A stretch of 64,000 nt of DNA from Azadirachta indica (taxonomy: Eukaryota > Streptophyta > Magnoliopsida > Sapindales > Meliaceae), in the NCBI GenBank assembly GCA_022749755.1, contig CM040452.1, positions 11,240,350-11,304,349 on the forward strand, given 5' to 3'. Shown piece after piece: positions 50,192 to 61,283 of the stretch. Under the pieces are notes generated by a model that ran no database searches, was not told the DNA's origin, and saw nothing but the letters and a program-made list of their open reading frames with translations. The stretch's first letter is position 1. Every line of letters begins with the position of its first letter. The translations under genes and the position numbers were made by a program.

Positions 50192-50732
50192 TGTATCTTA
50201 ATTTCAAATATATATACTTTTATTTAAAAAAAGTATATTAATTTTGTAGATATGTTCCTATTATTTGAGAAGATAGTTTTGATTGAGTAGTTTTATTTGA
50301 CGTTGAAGAGAGAGTTCAGAAAGTCTCATACAACAAAGACTGACGCCGGAAAACACTTCAAAATAAACAAAAAGAAAATTTCTTGATAGATTCAATATGA
50401 GCAAGGAGTAAAATGTGCTGCTATATATGCCTAAGAAAGTAGACTATATCTCACTATTGCCCTTTGATATTTTCAACGAAAAATGTGACCTCTTTATTTT
50501 CTAATTTAATTAGATAACGTCTGTGAACTTGTAAGTAAATTTAGCAGAGTTTGTTAACATATTTTTTAAGAGATATAAATTAAACCTGCAAATCAAATTA
50601 TAAAATCAATAAAGGATCACCAAACATTGCATAATTAACTTATTACTTGTTTTAATTCTTATAAATTCCATCAAAATAAAACAAATCGGTCTCTAAATCT
50701 ATTTATTATAAAGAAAACTAGTATAAGACTAT
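50192..50732. other. AHL upstream region, sister copy 2 (right part)
   Basis: Continues the duplicated block after the copia insertion: TTTGTAGATATGTTCCTATT at ~50246 matches 30076, GAAAATTTCTTGATAGATTC at ~50374 matches 30206, and AAATCTATTTATTATAAAG near 50695 matches 31197. It ends at the 3' side of the secreted-protein gene. No gene of its own. Confidence 0.7.
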
Positions 50733-51158
50733 TTAGCCTATCAACCTTTTGGGGACAATTTTTTGCCATAATTTATGCTTCTCGTTTGACCGATAAAAAC
50801 CAGTATCATTAGCCTTAACAACAAACTTATTCTTGTTCTTCTCGTAGTCTACCATCGAGGAATATACAAAATATCGGATTTTTTGTTGCTTATTATTTTT
50901 AAATTCATCGTCATATTTCCCCAAACATAGAGCTGACGGTGCGTTAGGATTCCTGGCCGTGCTTTTTGGCAACAAGATTGAAGTTTCATTTCCAGGAATG
51001 ACACATGCTTCTATTCGGATAGCCAACTGTTCATAGCATGTTACGCAAGCTACTTTGGTCGAGTTAGCTTGGTTGATTAGGACCAATGTGTTTGCCGTAG
51101 TTGATGAAGATAGTGACAATACTAGAACTACAACAATGGTCGGAATAAGGATCTTCAT
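50733..51158 (-). CDS. Small secreted protein of 141 aa, possibly a divergent S-protein (S1) homologue
   Basis: Intact single-exon frame. Residues 1-~22 are a clear signal peptide (MKILIPTIVVVLVLSLSSST, cleavage likely after TTA or ANT). The mature ~118 residues contain four cysteines (VACVTC, IEAC, ALC), two or three N-glycosylation sequons (NST, NET, NDT) and a basic C terminus. The pattern of an early Leu-Ile-Asn strand, a Cys pair, PGNET, a second Cys region, a YFVY strand and DTGFY before a Trp recalls plant self-incompatibility S1-type secreted proteins, but spacing is atypical and this is only a suggestion. A TATA-like AT run lies ~75 bp upstream. It stands alone among retroelements, and the sister block near 31250 has at most a trace of its 3' end. 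Confidence concerns the frame being a real gene. Confidence 0.6.
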   Translation of the reverse strand: MKILIPTIVVVLVLSLSSSTTANTLVLINQANSTKVACVTCYEQLAIRIEACVIPGNETSILLPKSTARNPNAPSALCLGKYDDEFKNNKQQKIRYFVYSSMVDYEKNKNKFVVKANDTGFYRSNEKHKLWQKIVPKRLIG

Positions 51159-51228
51159 GGCTAATTTTTGTTAATTATTTTCTATAGCTAGCTCTCTTGT
51201 TTTTGTGTATATCTTCATGATAGGTTAT

Positions 51229-51229
51229 T

Positions 51230-51261
<32 letters not shown>
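51229..51261. promoter_or_regulatory. (AT)n run, probable TATA region of the secreted-protein gene
   Basis: About sixteen AT units, 70-100 bp upstream of the minus-strand ATG at 51158. It can act as a TATA element and is also a microsatellite. Confidence 0.4.
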
Positions 51262-51262
<1 letters not shown>

Positions 51263-51554
51263 TTGTTTTAATTTTCTGTTATAAATTTTTCTTCAAAACT
51301 AAATGTATCTAATTAATTGTTTAGGAGTTACATATGCATGCATGGTTACCCTTTAATTGATTTCCATAAATGGCATTTGTAAATGTTGTTAATTAGCATC
51401 AATGCATTCTTTATAAGGACCTAGCTAGATTCTCTATCGAGCTTCTTCTTAGTAAAATAATAGTTTTTGCATAAAATGTAAAAAATATTGATTTTCAATT
51501 ATATATCGGAGTTAGTAATTGTGTAACACAGGATATTGAAAATCTTTAAAAAGT

Positions 51555-52640
51555 TATAATTGCAAAAGAACAAACGCAAGAACAAAAACTTGATTAATAT
51601 TTCAATATATATAATTGTTCTACTAAGGGATATATTACAGAAACAAATTAATAATTACTCTAGGAAAAAGGTTTCTTTTGATACAAGCCTTGTCACAAAA
51701 CTTTGATTCTTAAGCTGTTTCCTAACAAGTAACTATCACAAAGACAATATTACAAGCAAACAGCTTCAAACTTGTGTCAAAATACATGATTATTAAAATC
51801 AAAAGAAATATTTTAGAGAACCCATCAACTGTCGCAAACTTTTGTGACAAAAGTTTTGTTAAAAAGTGAATCGAAATATTATTTTAAGATTAAACAATGT
51901 CATTTTATAAGGAAAAAAAAATATTGTTGTATCTATATTATACGATGTCCTTTTTTTTTTTGTTATAAATTTGGGACACTTTTTTTTTTTTTTTATCATG
52001 TGTAATCTATCATTAGGATGTCATTTTGTCGCTACATTTTAAATTTTTATTTGTTTGGATTTTCACCTTTGAGATTATAAAATTGTCACAAATTCGTAAT
52101 ACTAGTTTCTTTTGTCTCATGTGTATACTTTAGAAATGGCATCATTTTTGTCACTATAATCGAAAATTTTTATTTTTATATTTTCGCTATGAAGTTTGTC
52201 CATTTGTAGAAACTTGAACAAATGCAAGAGAGTTATGCATAACATGATTTTAGATAGTCTATAAGAGCATTCCTATATTAGATTTTCTACATAAAATATA
52301 TTTCATATATTGGTTATCATAACATTAAAATAATTTCTTTAAATAACTAAAGCTTACCAATATTGCTAGCCAAACATTGCAGCTTCCCAGAACCTTTTGG
52401 TTCGCATATTCAACGTTTTGCTGAAAAATTCTTACCGGCATTGGTGATACCGGAGTCAATTTTATGCTTTCATGATCAACTTCGTGATTACTTTGGTTCG
52501 CCTATCTTTCTTTTAATTATTCCACTTTTGGGATCAAAAACAGATGATCCTCCTTCAACATTTTCAAAAATGATCTCTTTTATTTTATTAGAAATCTCTA
52601 GACTCACTAAAGACTTAGATTTGCTATTATTCAATGCTAG
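51555..52640 (-). pseudogene. AHL pseudogene copy 3 (exon 1 and a scrap of intron 4)
   Basis: 52355-52640 matches AHL exon 1: SNKIKEIIFENVEGGSSVFD and PKSGIIKRKIGEPK correspond to the functional NEMKEITVEDTEGG...PKSGTTKRNRGEP, with frameshifts further on and damage in the AT-hook part. 52257-52356 matches the start of intron 1. 51555-51660 (TTGCAAAAGAACAAAC, ACAGAAACAAATTAA) matches intron 4 around 25578-25680. Exons 2-4 between them are replaced by ~600 bp of unrelated DNA. Confidence 0.75.
51691..51849. mobile_element. Small inverted-repeat (MITE-like) element in AHL copy 3
   Basis: 159 bp with 15-bp ends: TGTCACAAAACTTTG left and CAAACTTTTGTGACA right, inverted with one mismatch. No coding capacity. 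A clear target duplication was not found, so this is a structural call only. Confidence 0.45.
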
Positions 52641-54390
52641 AAATTGTTGGGAAGGTGTGCCAATTTTATATTCCATAAATATATAAAAACCAAACCTTTT
52701 AATTAAGTATGAGAATTAAGAGAAAAAAAAAGGTATGTTTAGAGAGAAAAAGAAGAGTATTGTTGAATAGGAAACTAACGACCCAATTGGAATAATCACA
52801 TAATTTGGTTCACCTCTATTTCAGTTTGATTTGGTTCTCAACTTAATTATTTAAGCTATTGAATTTTCGGTTTGGTTCATAATTCAATTATACTCACTTA
52901 AGAAGAAAATGAAATTTTGATTATTGATGAATTATTTTTTTTTTATTTAGATTTTTGAAAATAAAATTTTACATTTGATTACTTATGTAAACTATACTAT
53001 AAAACAATAAGAAAATTAAATTGTCCAAGAATCCAAACTAAAAAACCTTAGATTATGTTTGGTTCTAATAGAACAAATTTGAACCGAATCGAACTGAACT
53101 GACTCGAATAAGCTTTATTTTATACATCATTTTGATTTGGCTCAATTACATTTTCAAATAAATTGACTAATTTAGTTCGGTTTTTGGATTGACTAAAACT
53201 AAATTGAACTAAAATGTGTCAATTGGTAATTTCTTAATAAAATAGTTTAAAAAATTAAAAAAATTTTAAACTCATAAAATAATAGTTATATTTAAAAAAT
53301 GTAAAACAAATAAATTTATGTGTCATAATATAAATAGATAACCTCTTTATTTACCACTCAAGCAAATATATAGAAAGAAAAAAGACATAGATGCAATTCT
53401 CTTTTAATTCAAATATATTTCCATCTAATGTTGATTTTATTAAATATATTGTTAAAAAAAAATTAATTTGTGAGAATGCGTATCCTAATTTTAGTTGAAA
53501 ATAAAACTTTAATTACTAATAAATCGAGCTACTTCTACAAATAGAAATTTAGGTTGTAATTTGTTAAAAGGAAAATTGACAGATAACTCCTAAAGTTTGG
53601 GAAAGAATAAATACCTTTATAAAGCATGGAAAAATGACAGATAATGCTTTGACTTTATTTTTGTCAGTTGATTTGTTAAGTTATTATCATTTTTACTTCT
53701 AAATTTTAGTACAATAACAAAGTAAGATATCATTTTTTTTATTATAACACCGTAGTTCTTATTTTTGGAAAAAAAATGTTAAAATTAAAATTTTTAATTT
53801 ATTATTTTAATAAAAAAATTTAGAAGAGAAAATATTATCATCAAAAAAATTTTAACAATAAATTAGATCAAACTCATATATTAAAATATGTCTAATTACC
53901 TTTTTTTTTTTTATTTTTTTGATAATAGTTTGATATCTAATTACTCAAAAAAATTTTTGAATGAAAATTTTTTAACATTTTACTTATAAATAATATATCT
54001 ATTTAAAAAATTATATTAAATTTATTATATTTTCCTAAGCTATTGGACTGATTAGTCATTGTAATATGAAAATATCTATTAAAATCCTAATTTACTAAAA
54101 ATGACTATTATATCATTATAATAATTAACTAAAAAAATTATTTTTAAACTCCTAATTAAAAATAAATATAAAAATGATAAGTATTATTTTATTAATGTGC
54201 TGTAAAATAATATTGTTATTTATTATTAATATAATGTATTTTATCAAACTTTAAAAGTTTAATAGTTATTTTTAGTAAATAATTATTATTGTATAGGAGA
54301 ATAATCGTTATTTCTTAATAAATTGATATTTTATTGGATATTTCTTAAACTATTCGAACTAATCAATTTAATAGACCAAAGAGTTATAAG
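52641..54390. other. AHL upstream region, sister copy 3, heavily rearranged
   Basis: 52641-52760 and about 53225-53320 align with 28205-28460 (promoter-proximal part); the ~460 bp between them has no counterpart there. AT-rich low-complexity DNA follows to 54390. No gene recognised. Confidence 0.5.
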
Positions 54391-55102
54391 AGGCCCTTTG
54401 AGATTCACATGCGAAGAGATAAAAGTGATTTTAAATAGTTAAAAGTCATTTTAAGTATTTGGTAAAAAATTTTCAAAATAACTTTTGATAAAATCATACC
54501 ATCCTATAACAGATTTTGAAAAGTAGCAAAAGAGTTATTTCCAAAATTTAATTTTGAAAAACAGTTTTATTTGTAAGTATAATATCAAATATATTCATTT
54601 AAAATTATAAAAACTCAAAATTATAATTGTACCAATAATTTTTAAATTCTAACTTTAATTAAGAAATAAAATTATTTAAACCAAAAATTTTTCATTTCAT
54701 TACTTTTTTTACTCTTTCTTTTACTTTTGATTTATTTTTTCGATAAATTATTTCAGTAAACATATATTTTATTCTATTATATTATTTTATATTATATAAT
54801 TCACCTTCCATTATTTCATCAAGACCATTGTCGCCGACTTGAATTACGGTACTTAAATATATATTAAATACTTCAAAATAATTTATATCCATCACTATTT
54901 ACTATGTACTTTTAGTCATTTATATTAATACAATATTTTTAACAGTAAATTTACCAAACATACAAAATTGTTTTTTAAATTCACAGCATTTTAATAAATA
55001 AAATTTACAAAATATTAAATTAATTCTCTTTAAAATTGATCATTTCTACAGTATAGTAGAAGCATATTATTTTAAAATCTACAGTAATTCCCAACTGGCC
55101 CT
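54391..55102. mobile_element. Non-autonomous hAT-like (MITE) element, about 0.71 kb
   Basis: Ends are imperfect inverted repeats: AGGCCCTTTGAGATTC left, and AGGGCCAGTTGGGAATT when the right end is read on the minus strand. This GGCC.GTTTGG-type terminus and the AAGTGATTTTAAAT-like subterminal sequence are common in plant hAT MITEs. No 8-bp target duplication could be confirmed. Non-coding. Confidence 0.55.
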
Positions 55103-55915
55103 TAGAGCCTTTTACTTGAGAGTTTAAATATTAATTTTTTATAAGTTTATAGTTAGGTCCATCAATTCTTTTACCTAATTTTTGTTTCTAAATTTAGATA
55201 TTTAAAATCACAAATTGTATATTAATTGTTGTTTAACACTTAGACCTCAATTTATCTCCCAGTTTCTTAAAATTCTAAATGTTAATTAGATTATCTAGGT
55301 ATTAATTACCTCCCTGTCTCATAATTACCTAGATTGTGTTTCCCTAGTTCGATAAATAAATTAATCTTTTTCAAGAATTAATTCACCTATCTTCAATTTA
55401 ATTAATTCATTAATTAAAAAATTAGAATATTAAGTAAGATAAACACAAATGAATCAAATCATAATAATATTAATAATATGCCAATTGATTAAAATATAAT
55501 TTGGACAAGTTACATTAAAACCCTAAATTAAGTAATTTAGCCAACTATCTCAAATATCAACATCAAAATTATCATGTATTCCATAATTTTTAAATTCAAC
55601 AAATTAAACTCAAATGAAAACTAAAATATATCCAAATATGGCTATTAAATGATGATGTTACAACCAAAAATCATCCAAGGACATCTAGGATGCGTGAGGG
55701 CACCCAAATTCGGCCAATTGGGCCTTCCTTTCTAAAACTTTTGCATTTTGGTCTCATTTCCTTTTTGACTTTTTGGACATTTCATCTTAAATGACCGTTT
55801 TCTAATTTTTCTATACAAGGAACTAAAGTTCATCAAATATTTATAAAACTTGAGGATTTACAAAATAAATAAAGTTTTGAAGCGATTAATAAGTACATAT
55901 TTTACACACTTATCA
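55103..55915 (-). mobile_element. Partial LTR of the TGATAAG family
   Basis: Read on the minus strand from 55915 it begins TGATAAGTGTGTAAAATATG and contains GGCATATTATTAAT and GGGAAACACAATCTAGGT, matching the nested solo LTR (near 38868 and 38998). It is cut on the left by or against the hAT-like element, so about half of the LTR is present. Confidence 0.6.
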
Positions 55916-56758
55916 TTGATAATCTTAATTTTGCAAATTTAAATAAAAATAAAAATGTTAAAGCATAATTCATTAAACATTAAAGTTTTTATTTAGTTTT
56001 GGGGTTGGCACCTTTAAGTTTAGAGTTGATGTAAAAATTTCGTTTATAAATAATTAACCAAGAACTAAACTAAAACTAGTAAAAAACAGACTTTTGTTCG
56101 GTTCTTAGTCTAATTCTTGAGTTACAACAATTAAATCGATATTCGAATTAGAAATTTGATTTTCTAAATTTTTTAAACTGACAACTAAATTGAACTTTGT
56201 GAAAATCAAACTAAATTATTCAATTTGAGCTATTGATCAATTAACTTAACCCAATCAACATCCAAGATATATGTAACAATCATAGTTATATAATGAACTC
56301 TCAAATTAATTATATGCGCTTATTATTTTAGATATAAAGATATTTTAATATATTATAAATAAATTGAAAAATCTCAATCTAAGTTATGAATAGTTATAGT
56401 TTGACATTATGAATTATCACAAGTTGATAAAGGCTTATTGTTAATGGTTTTTAAGCTATGTATCTCATTATCAAATTTCTAGTGTTTAATTTGTGGATCT
56501 TGGTTGGTGATATTGGATTTATTAAACTGACTTTGGTTTACGAGTTAAATTTTTGGTTTTAGTAATTGACATTTAATATTAAGACCCAATATTTATTTGG
56601 TTTGTAATTAAAAAAATGATGAAAGAAATTTAGTCAATAAGATTTAGGCAACATTTTTTTTGTTTGAATTCTGAGCATGCTTGAATTATTAATTTAATTG
56701 AAATCTGAATATGATTAATATGTTTGTTAAGTTGTTTATTTTACAAAATAAATATAAG
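55916..56758. other. AT-rich DNA, in part sister copy 3 of the AHL upstream block
   Basis: 56500-56640 (TATTGGATTTATTAAACTGA, then AAGACCCAATATTTATTTGG) resembles 29150-29250 and 43780-43870, suggesting the third copy extends to the gypsy insertion. The remainder shows no gene. Confidence 0.4.
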
Positions 56759-57578
56759 TGTTTAGGAAGGAATATCCTGAAATCAATAAAAGCTCAATGT
56801 CAAGGAGTACTGTGGTTGTTTCGGTCAACATGAAGAAGATAAGTAATGACACAGTTCACCTCGAGGCAACCTATGCAATATCCCAAGGTGAATTCTATCA
56901 ACATTGGATGGCTAAACCAACTTGACTCCAGCTATCGGGTTGGTGCAAGAGTAGGGTTTTCACCTCAGACATTTGTGGAAGTTACCGCCAGTGAGAAACT
57001 TGGAGGAAGGATAGGGGTAACCACAAAGGATCCTAATTCCCTTGAAGTTTGCTTCTTGGCAATCCACTATCTAAAGGACGTAGACAACCTCCCATGAAAA
57101 CTCTCGCCACAATTGACAAACACCTAAATATCTTGAAGGAAGTTTTGGTCTATAGTGGGCACAAGTTGTGAGCCCGGGAGGAAAGACACAGTCTTGTCTT
57201 AGGTAATTTTCCATAAAAGACCAAGCCATAACCAAATGTTGAGAATCTTGTGAGGTAGTCACCCAAAATCCTACTTCCCATGAAAAGCTCACCAATTCTG
57301 CTCCTAATCTGAATTTTATGTGAGTGGATTTAAGCTAAACGTATAAAAAGGTGAGAAATCACAAGGACACATATTAAAAATCTTCTTTCTATTACGTAAG
57401 CCCTATCAAATTCCTATCTCACTAATTTCTTTATAAAAACCATCTTTGACTTAGGCATTACAGCATTTTTGCCAAAAAACCAGCTTTCCTCTGATTGTGT
57501 TGTCCTTTTGTAGGTTTACCCACAACACAACGAAGGATTCGTTGCTGGATATCGAATTGACAAAATTCAGCATTAACA
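56759..57578 (+). repeat. 5' LTR of the plus-strand gypsy element
   Basis: 820 bp, starting TGTTTAGGAAGG and ending CAGCATTAACA directly before the PBS region. It contains a TATA-like CGTATAAAAAGG near 57339. The last ~50 bp (AAGGATTCGTTGCTGGATAT...) match the LTR end of the minus-strand element. The left end is inferred from the TG start and family length. Confidence 0.6.
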
Positions 57579-57658
57579 GTTAGCGACGTTTGTGAAAAGG
57601 TGGACAAGATACCATTCAAGTTCAAGTTTCCCTCAATTCTTATAAATCAGATAAGAAA

Positions 57659-59100
57659 ATGACTACAAAAGATAGTCATCCCTCTAGGCAATAATTTTTA
57701 GAAAGGATTGGCCATGAAGAAGAGTTAAAAGATCTATGTTCTCGTATGGATGAGTATAAGGAAGAGTCTCCACTTTGCGAAGAGTCTTACTCCCGCGTGA
57801 ATTTTGGTTTATAGCAACTCGACCAAGGCGTTACACTCCCTGAAACAGGAGAGATGACCTAATTGTAGAAAGAATTGGAAGATAGCCAGAGGCAATATAT
57901 GGAAAAGGACAAAGAATTGGAATTGTTGAAGTGTAAGTGAGCCACCTTGAAAGAGAACTGGTGAGCTCAAAAAGATGGTTCATAGAAAAGAAAGGATTAT
58001 TTGAGCTCTTAGTGGAGTAACTTAACCAAAGTACGGAGAAAATGATCTTTTAGAAGAGCGTAACGAAGCTCAAAACAATCCACTTCGCAAAGACAAATAT
58101 CACAAGGGAGGTCAAGCACTAGTAGACTGTTAAAGAGCCCTATGCAAAGAAGCAGATATATAGAAGCTCAGAAGAGGAAAGCTAAGGTTGTGGATCACCA
58201 AACCATAAAGGAACCATCACGTATGGACCCAAATATGTTGATTGTTGTACTAGATACGCTAGCCATAGAACAACGCGCCCAGCATGATCAAGAAAACTCA
58301 AAACATGCCCCTAAGCAGAGTATGAATTCATTTGACAAGCAGTCTTATTTGAACCAGAAGTATCAAAAGGATAAGGATTTGTCTGCATAGACAGAAGTGG
58401 CTAACCAAGATAAAAAGAAATTCAAGGCGAGAACACTGTAAAGCAAGTGTTAAGCAAGCAATACATGAAAGAATGTATCAAAAAGGCTATGGAGGAGTTT
58501 GAGGCTAGACGAAAGCAGCAACAATGATAGCAAAATAGTTCGATGAGCTTGAGCTTTATCTTGGATTCCCCTTTCACAAAAGAAATCATAGATCTGGCCT
58601 TACTTCAAAAATTTAAGGTGCCACAAGTTATACATTATACAGGAAAGTCTGACCTCACCTTTTATATGAAACTGTTTCAGAAAATGATGTTGATTCAAGG
58701 GTTGATTGAGCTCCAAATGTTTAAGACTTTTCCTTTGACTTTGGACGAACAAACGAGGAAATGTTATTGAAATTTGAAGCTGGTACTATAAGAAGCTTCA
58801 ATCAATTGTGTGATGCCTTTGTGAATGAATTATAAGGTGCAACCATAACTATAAAGAATCCAAGCTCACTATTATTATTGAAGCAAAGGCATGATGAAAG
58901 CCTTAGAAGGTGTATGAAAAGTTACCATAACAAAGTTATGAAGCTGGGAGCTTACAATCATCCTTTTGTACTTGAAGGTTTAAGGAAAGGGCTCAAGGTT
59001 AATAGGGGATTTTTTACAATCTATAAACATATTGTGAGCACATACGAGTTAGCTAGAAAGGAGCTTTTGGATGAGATAGAAATTGAAGATTAGATGCTTT
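57659..59100 (+). pseudogene. Gypsy gag remnant
   Basis: Begins with ATG (MTTKDSHPSRQ then stop). The retrotransposon-gag domain is recognisable at 58543-58770 (SPFTKEIIDLALLQKFKVPQ, FKTFPLTLDEQTRKCY) and 58878-59093 (ESLRRCMKSYHNKVMKLGAY, YELARKELLDEI). Several stops and frame changes. Confidence 0.8.
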
Positions 59101-59623
59101 TGAGGCAAAAGTAAGAAATAGTTGAGAGCTCTTCATCTCAGGTTCGCAAAATTTGACCTGAAGATAGGCGGGATATGAAAGACACCTCAAAAGATGGTGT
59201 CGGGTTAAGTCAAAGGAGGGACCACTAGCATCCACAGTTTAAAGAATAAAATGATGCAATCCCAACAGAGGATAAACTGCCATTGCCACCTCGAGAAAGA
59301 CAAAAAAAGGTTGTATAGATATGAGATAAAAGGAAGTTCACTCCACTCAATACACCCTTATCAGAGATATATGAAAGCATCAAAGATTTTGGGATGATGC
59401 TGCTTAGGCCTCGACCTTCGAATCTAAGTCAAAAAAGAGAACCCAGCGTAAGTTCTATAACTTTCACGAGGATTATAGGAATTTTATCGATCATTTAACA
59501 GACATAAAGGAGCAAATAGAGGTATTGGTTAGAAACAACTACATAAAAAGATATGTGTAGCAATCGCAAAGATGTGATAATGCTGACTATGATAATCATG
59601 ATAAAGATCCTGTTAATAGACAT

Positions 59624-60129
59624 ATGGTGATATCTGAAGGTCCCGTACTTGCCAAAAATTCGAACAAAGCAAGAAAGCATTACTTTAAATACTCTCTACC
59701 CAACTCTACTGTAGGAGTTCACATCTTGAATGTACGCATTGAAAAGAAGCCTAAGATAGCCATTATCCCTATTATGTTCACCGATAAGGATGAAGCAAAG
59801 GTAAGTTTCTTGCACGATGACGCTTTAGTGGTAACCCTTGAAGTTGGTGACTTGATATGTTAAAGATATGTTGGTGACTTGAAGTTGGTGACGCTGACTT
59901 GATTTTTAAAGATATGTTAGATTCTATGAAGATAGATGACCTCTAATTAGAAATTGTAAACACAGCCCTAAACCAATTTGGGGAATTTTGTATTGTGCCT
60001 CTAGGTACAGTACAATTACATGTCACCATCAGTAGTCCCCCTTATCAAAAAACCATAATAGTGACTTTTCAAGTGGTGGATCTAAAAATGCCCTACACCA
60101 TTATTCTAGGAAGACCATTTTTAGACTGA
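59624..60129 (+). pseudogene. Gypsy aspartic protease remnant lacking its active site
   Basis: Frame KIAIIPIMFTDKDEAKVSFL, HDDALVVTLEVGD is followed by ADLIFKDMLDSM and later TIILGRPFLD, the expected flanks of the protease. The DTGSS active-site motif expected between VGD and ADLIF is missing, and the DNA there (59843-59905) shows repeated GGTGACTTGA/AAGATATGTT pieces, indicating a local duplication and deletion. Confidence 0.7.
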
Positions 60130-60589
60130 CCAAGGCAGTGGAGTACAAACATTATTTGAAGTTAAAATTTCAAACCAAAGATGGTATTGGTTTAGTTTGG
60201 GGGGTTTAGAAAGAAGCTAAAAGTTATTTTGTAGTATCTTCGAGGAGATCCTACAGTATTACTAAGCGACCTCTAGAAGAATTGTAGTAGAACAATGACG
60301 CAGAGAACCTTGAACATACAAAGGTCTTGCAAGAACTAAATAAGAAGTCTGGTTGAAAGGAAAGAAGGCCCGTGGCAAAATGTGCAAAGAAATTAGAAAG
60401 TGTGATCTTAGATCCTAAGAACCTTAAGAAGACTATCAAGATTGGGTCATAATTGCTTAAGGCAGAGAAAGAAAAGCTTAGAATATTCTTAAAGAAGTAC
60501 AGTGATATTTTTGCTTAGACATATAAGGATATACTAAACATCGATCCAAGGATAATTTCTCATCAACTTGCCATAAACCTTACTTTCAA

Positions 60590-61240
60590 ACCCGTTAGGA
60601 AAAAAAAAAGAGTCTTCATTCAGGAAAAAAAAGAGGCAATAAAGGTTGAGGTGGACAAACCGTTGAAGGCCAAGTTTATCCAAAAATTTCATTCCCCAGA
60701 GTAGATTGCTAATGTGATCTTAGTAAAGATAGCCAACGGGAAATAAAGGATGTGTGTAGATTTCACAAATCTCAATAAATCTTTTCTAAATGATGGTTTT
60801 CCATTACCATAGATAAATCAGTTAATGGATTCAATGGCTGGACACGGTCTCTTAAGTTTCATGGATACTTTTTTTGGGTATGACCAGATCAAGATGTATA
60901 AGCCACACTCGGAGAAAATAGCTTTTGTCACAAATCAAGGTCTTTATTGTTACAAAATAATGCCTTTTAAATTGAAGAATACAGGAACAACTTTCCAAAT
61001 GCTAGTGAATAGGGTATTTAAACCCCTATTGGGAATATAATGGGAATCTATGTTGACGACATGATCATTAAATCAATAAAGGTGAAGAATCATGTTTAGG
61101 ATCTAAGAGAGACATTTTCACTTTTTAGGAAGTATAATGTAAAGCAGAACCTAGAAAAATGTGCCTTTAGTGTTAGCCTTGGCAAATTCCAAGGTTTTCT
61201 GGTCACGAAACATGGCATAGAGGCTAACCCACAAAAAATA
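60590..61240 (+). pseudogene. Gypsy reverse transcriptase remnant
   Basis: LSFMDTFFGYDQIKMYKPHS, EKIAFVTNQGLYCYKIMPFK and the active-site YVDD (61049-61060) are present. A frameshift separates the first part (60825-61040) from the YVDD segment. Confidence 0.85.
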
Positions 61241-61283
61241 AAGGTAATTCTCAACATGAAGTCACCTTCCGACATGGAAAGAA

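Noticed and set aside
56846..57097. Plus-strand frame of 83 codons at the left of the gypsy element
   Set aside because: Lies entirely within the inferred LTR, no similarity to gag or to host proteins.
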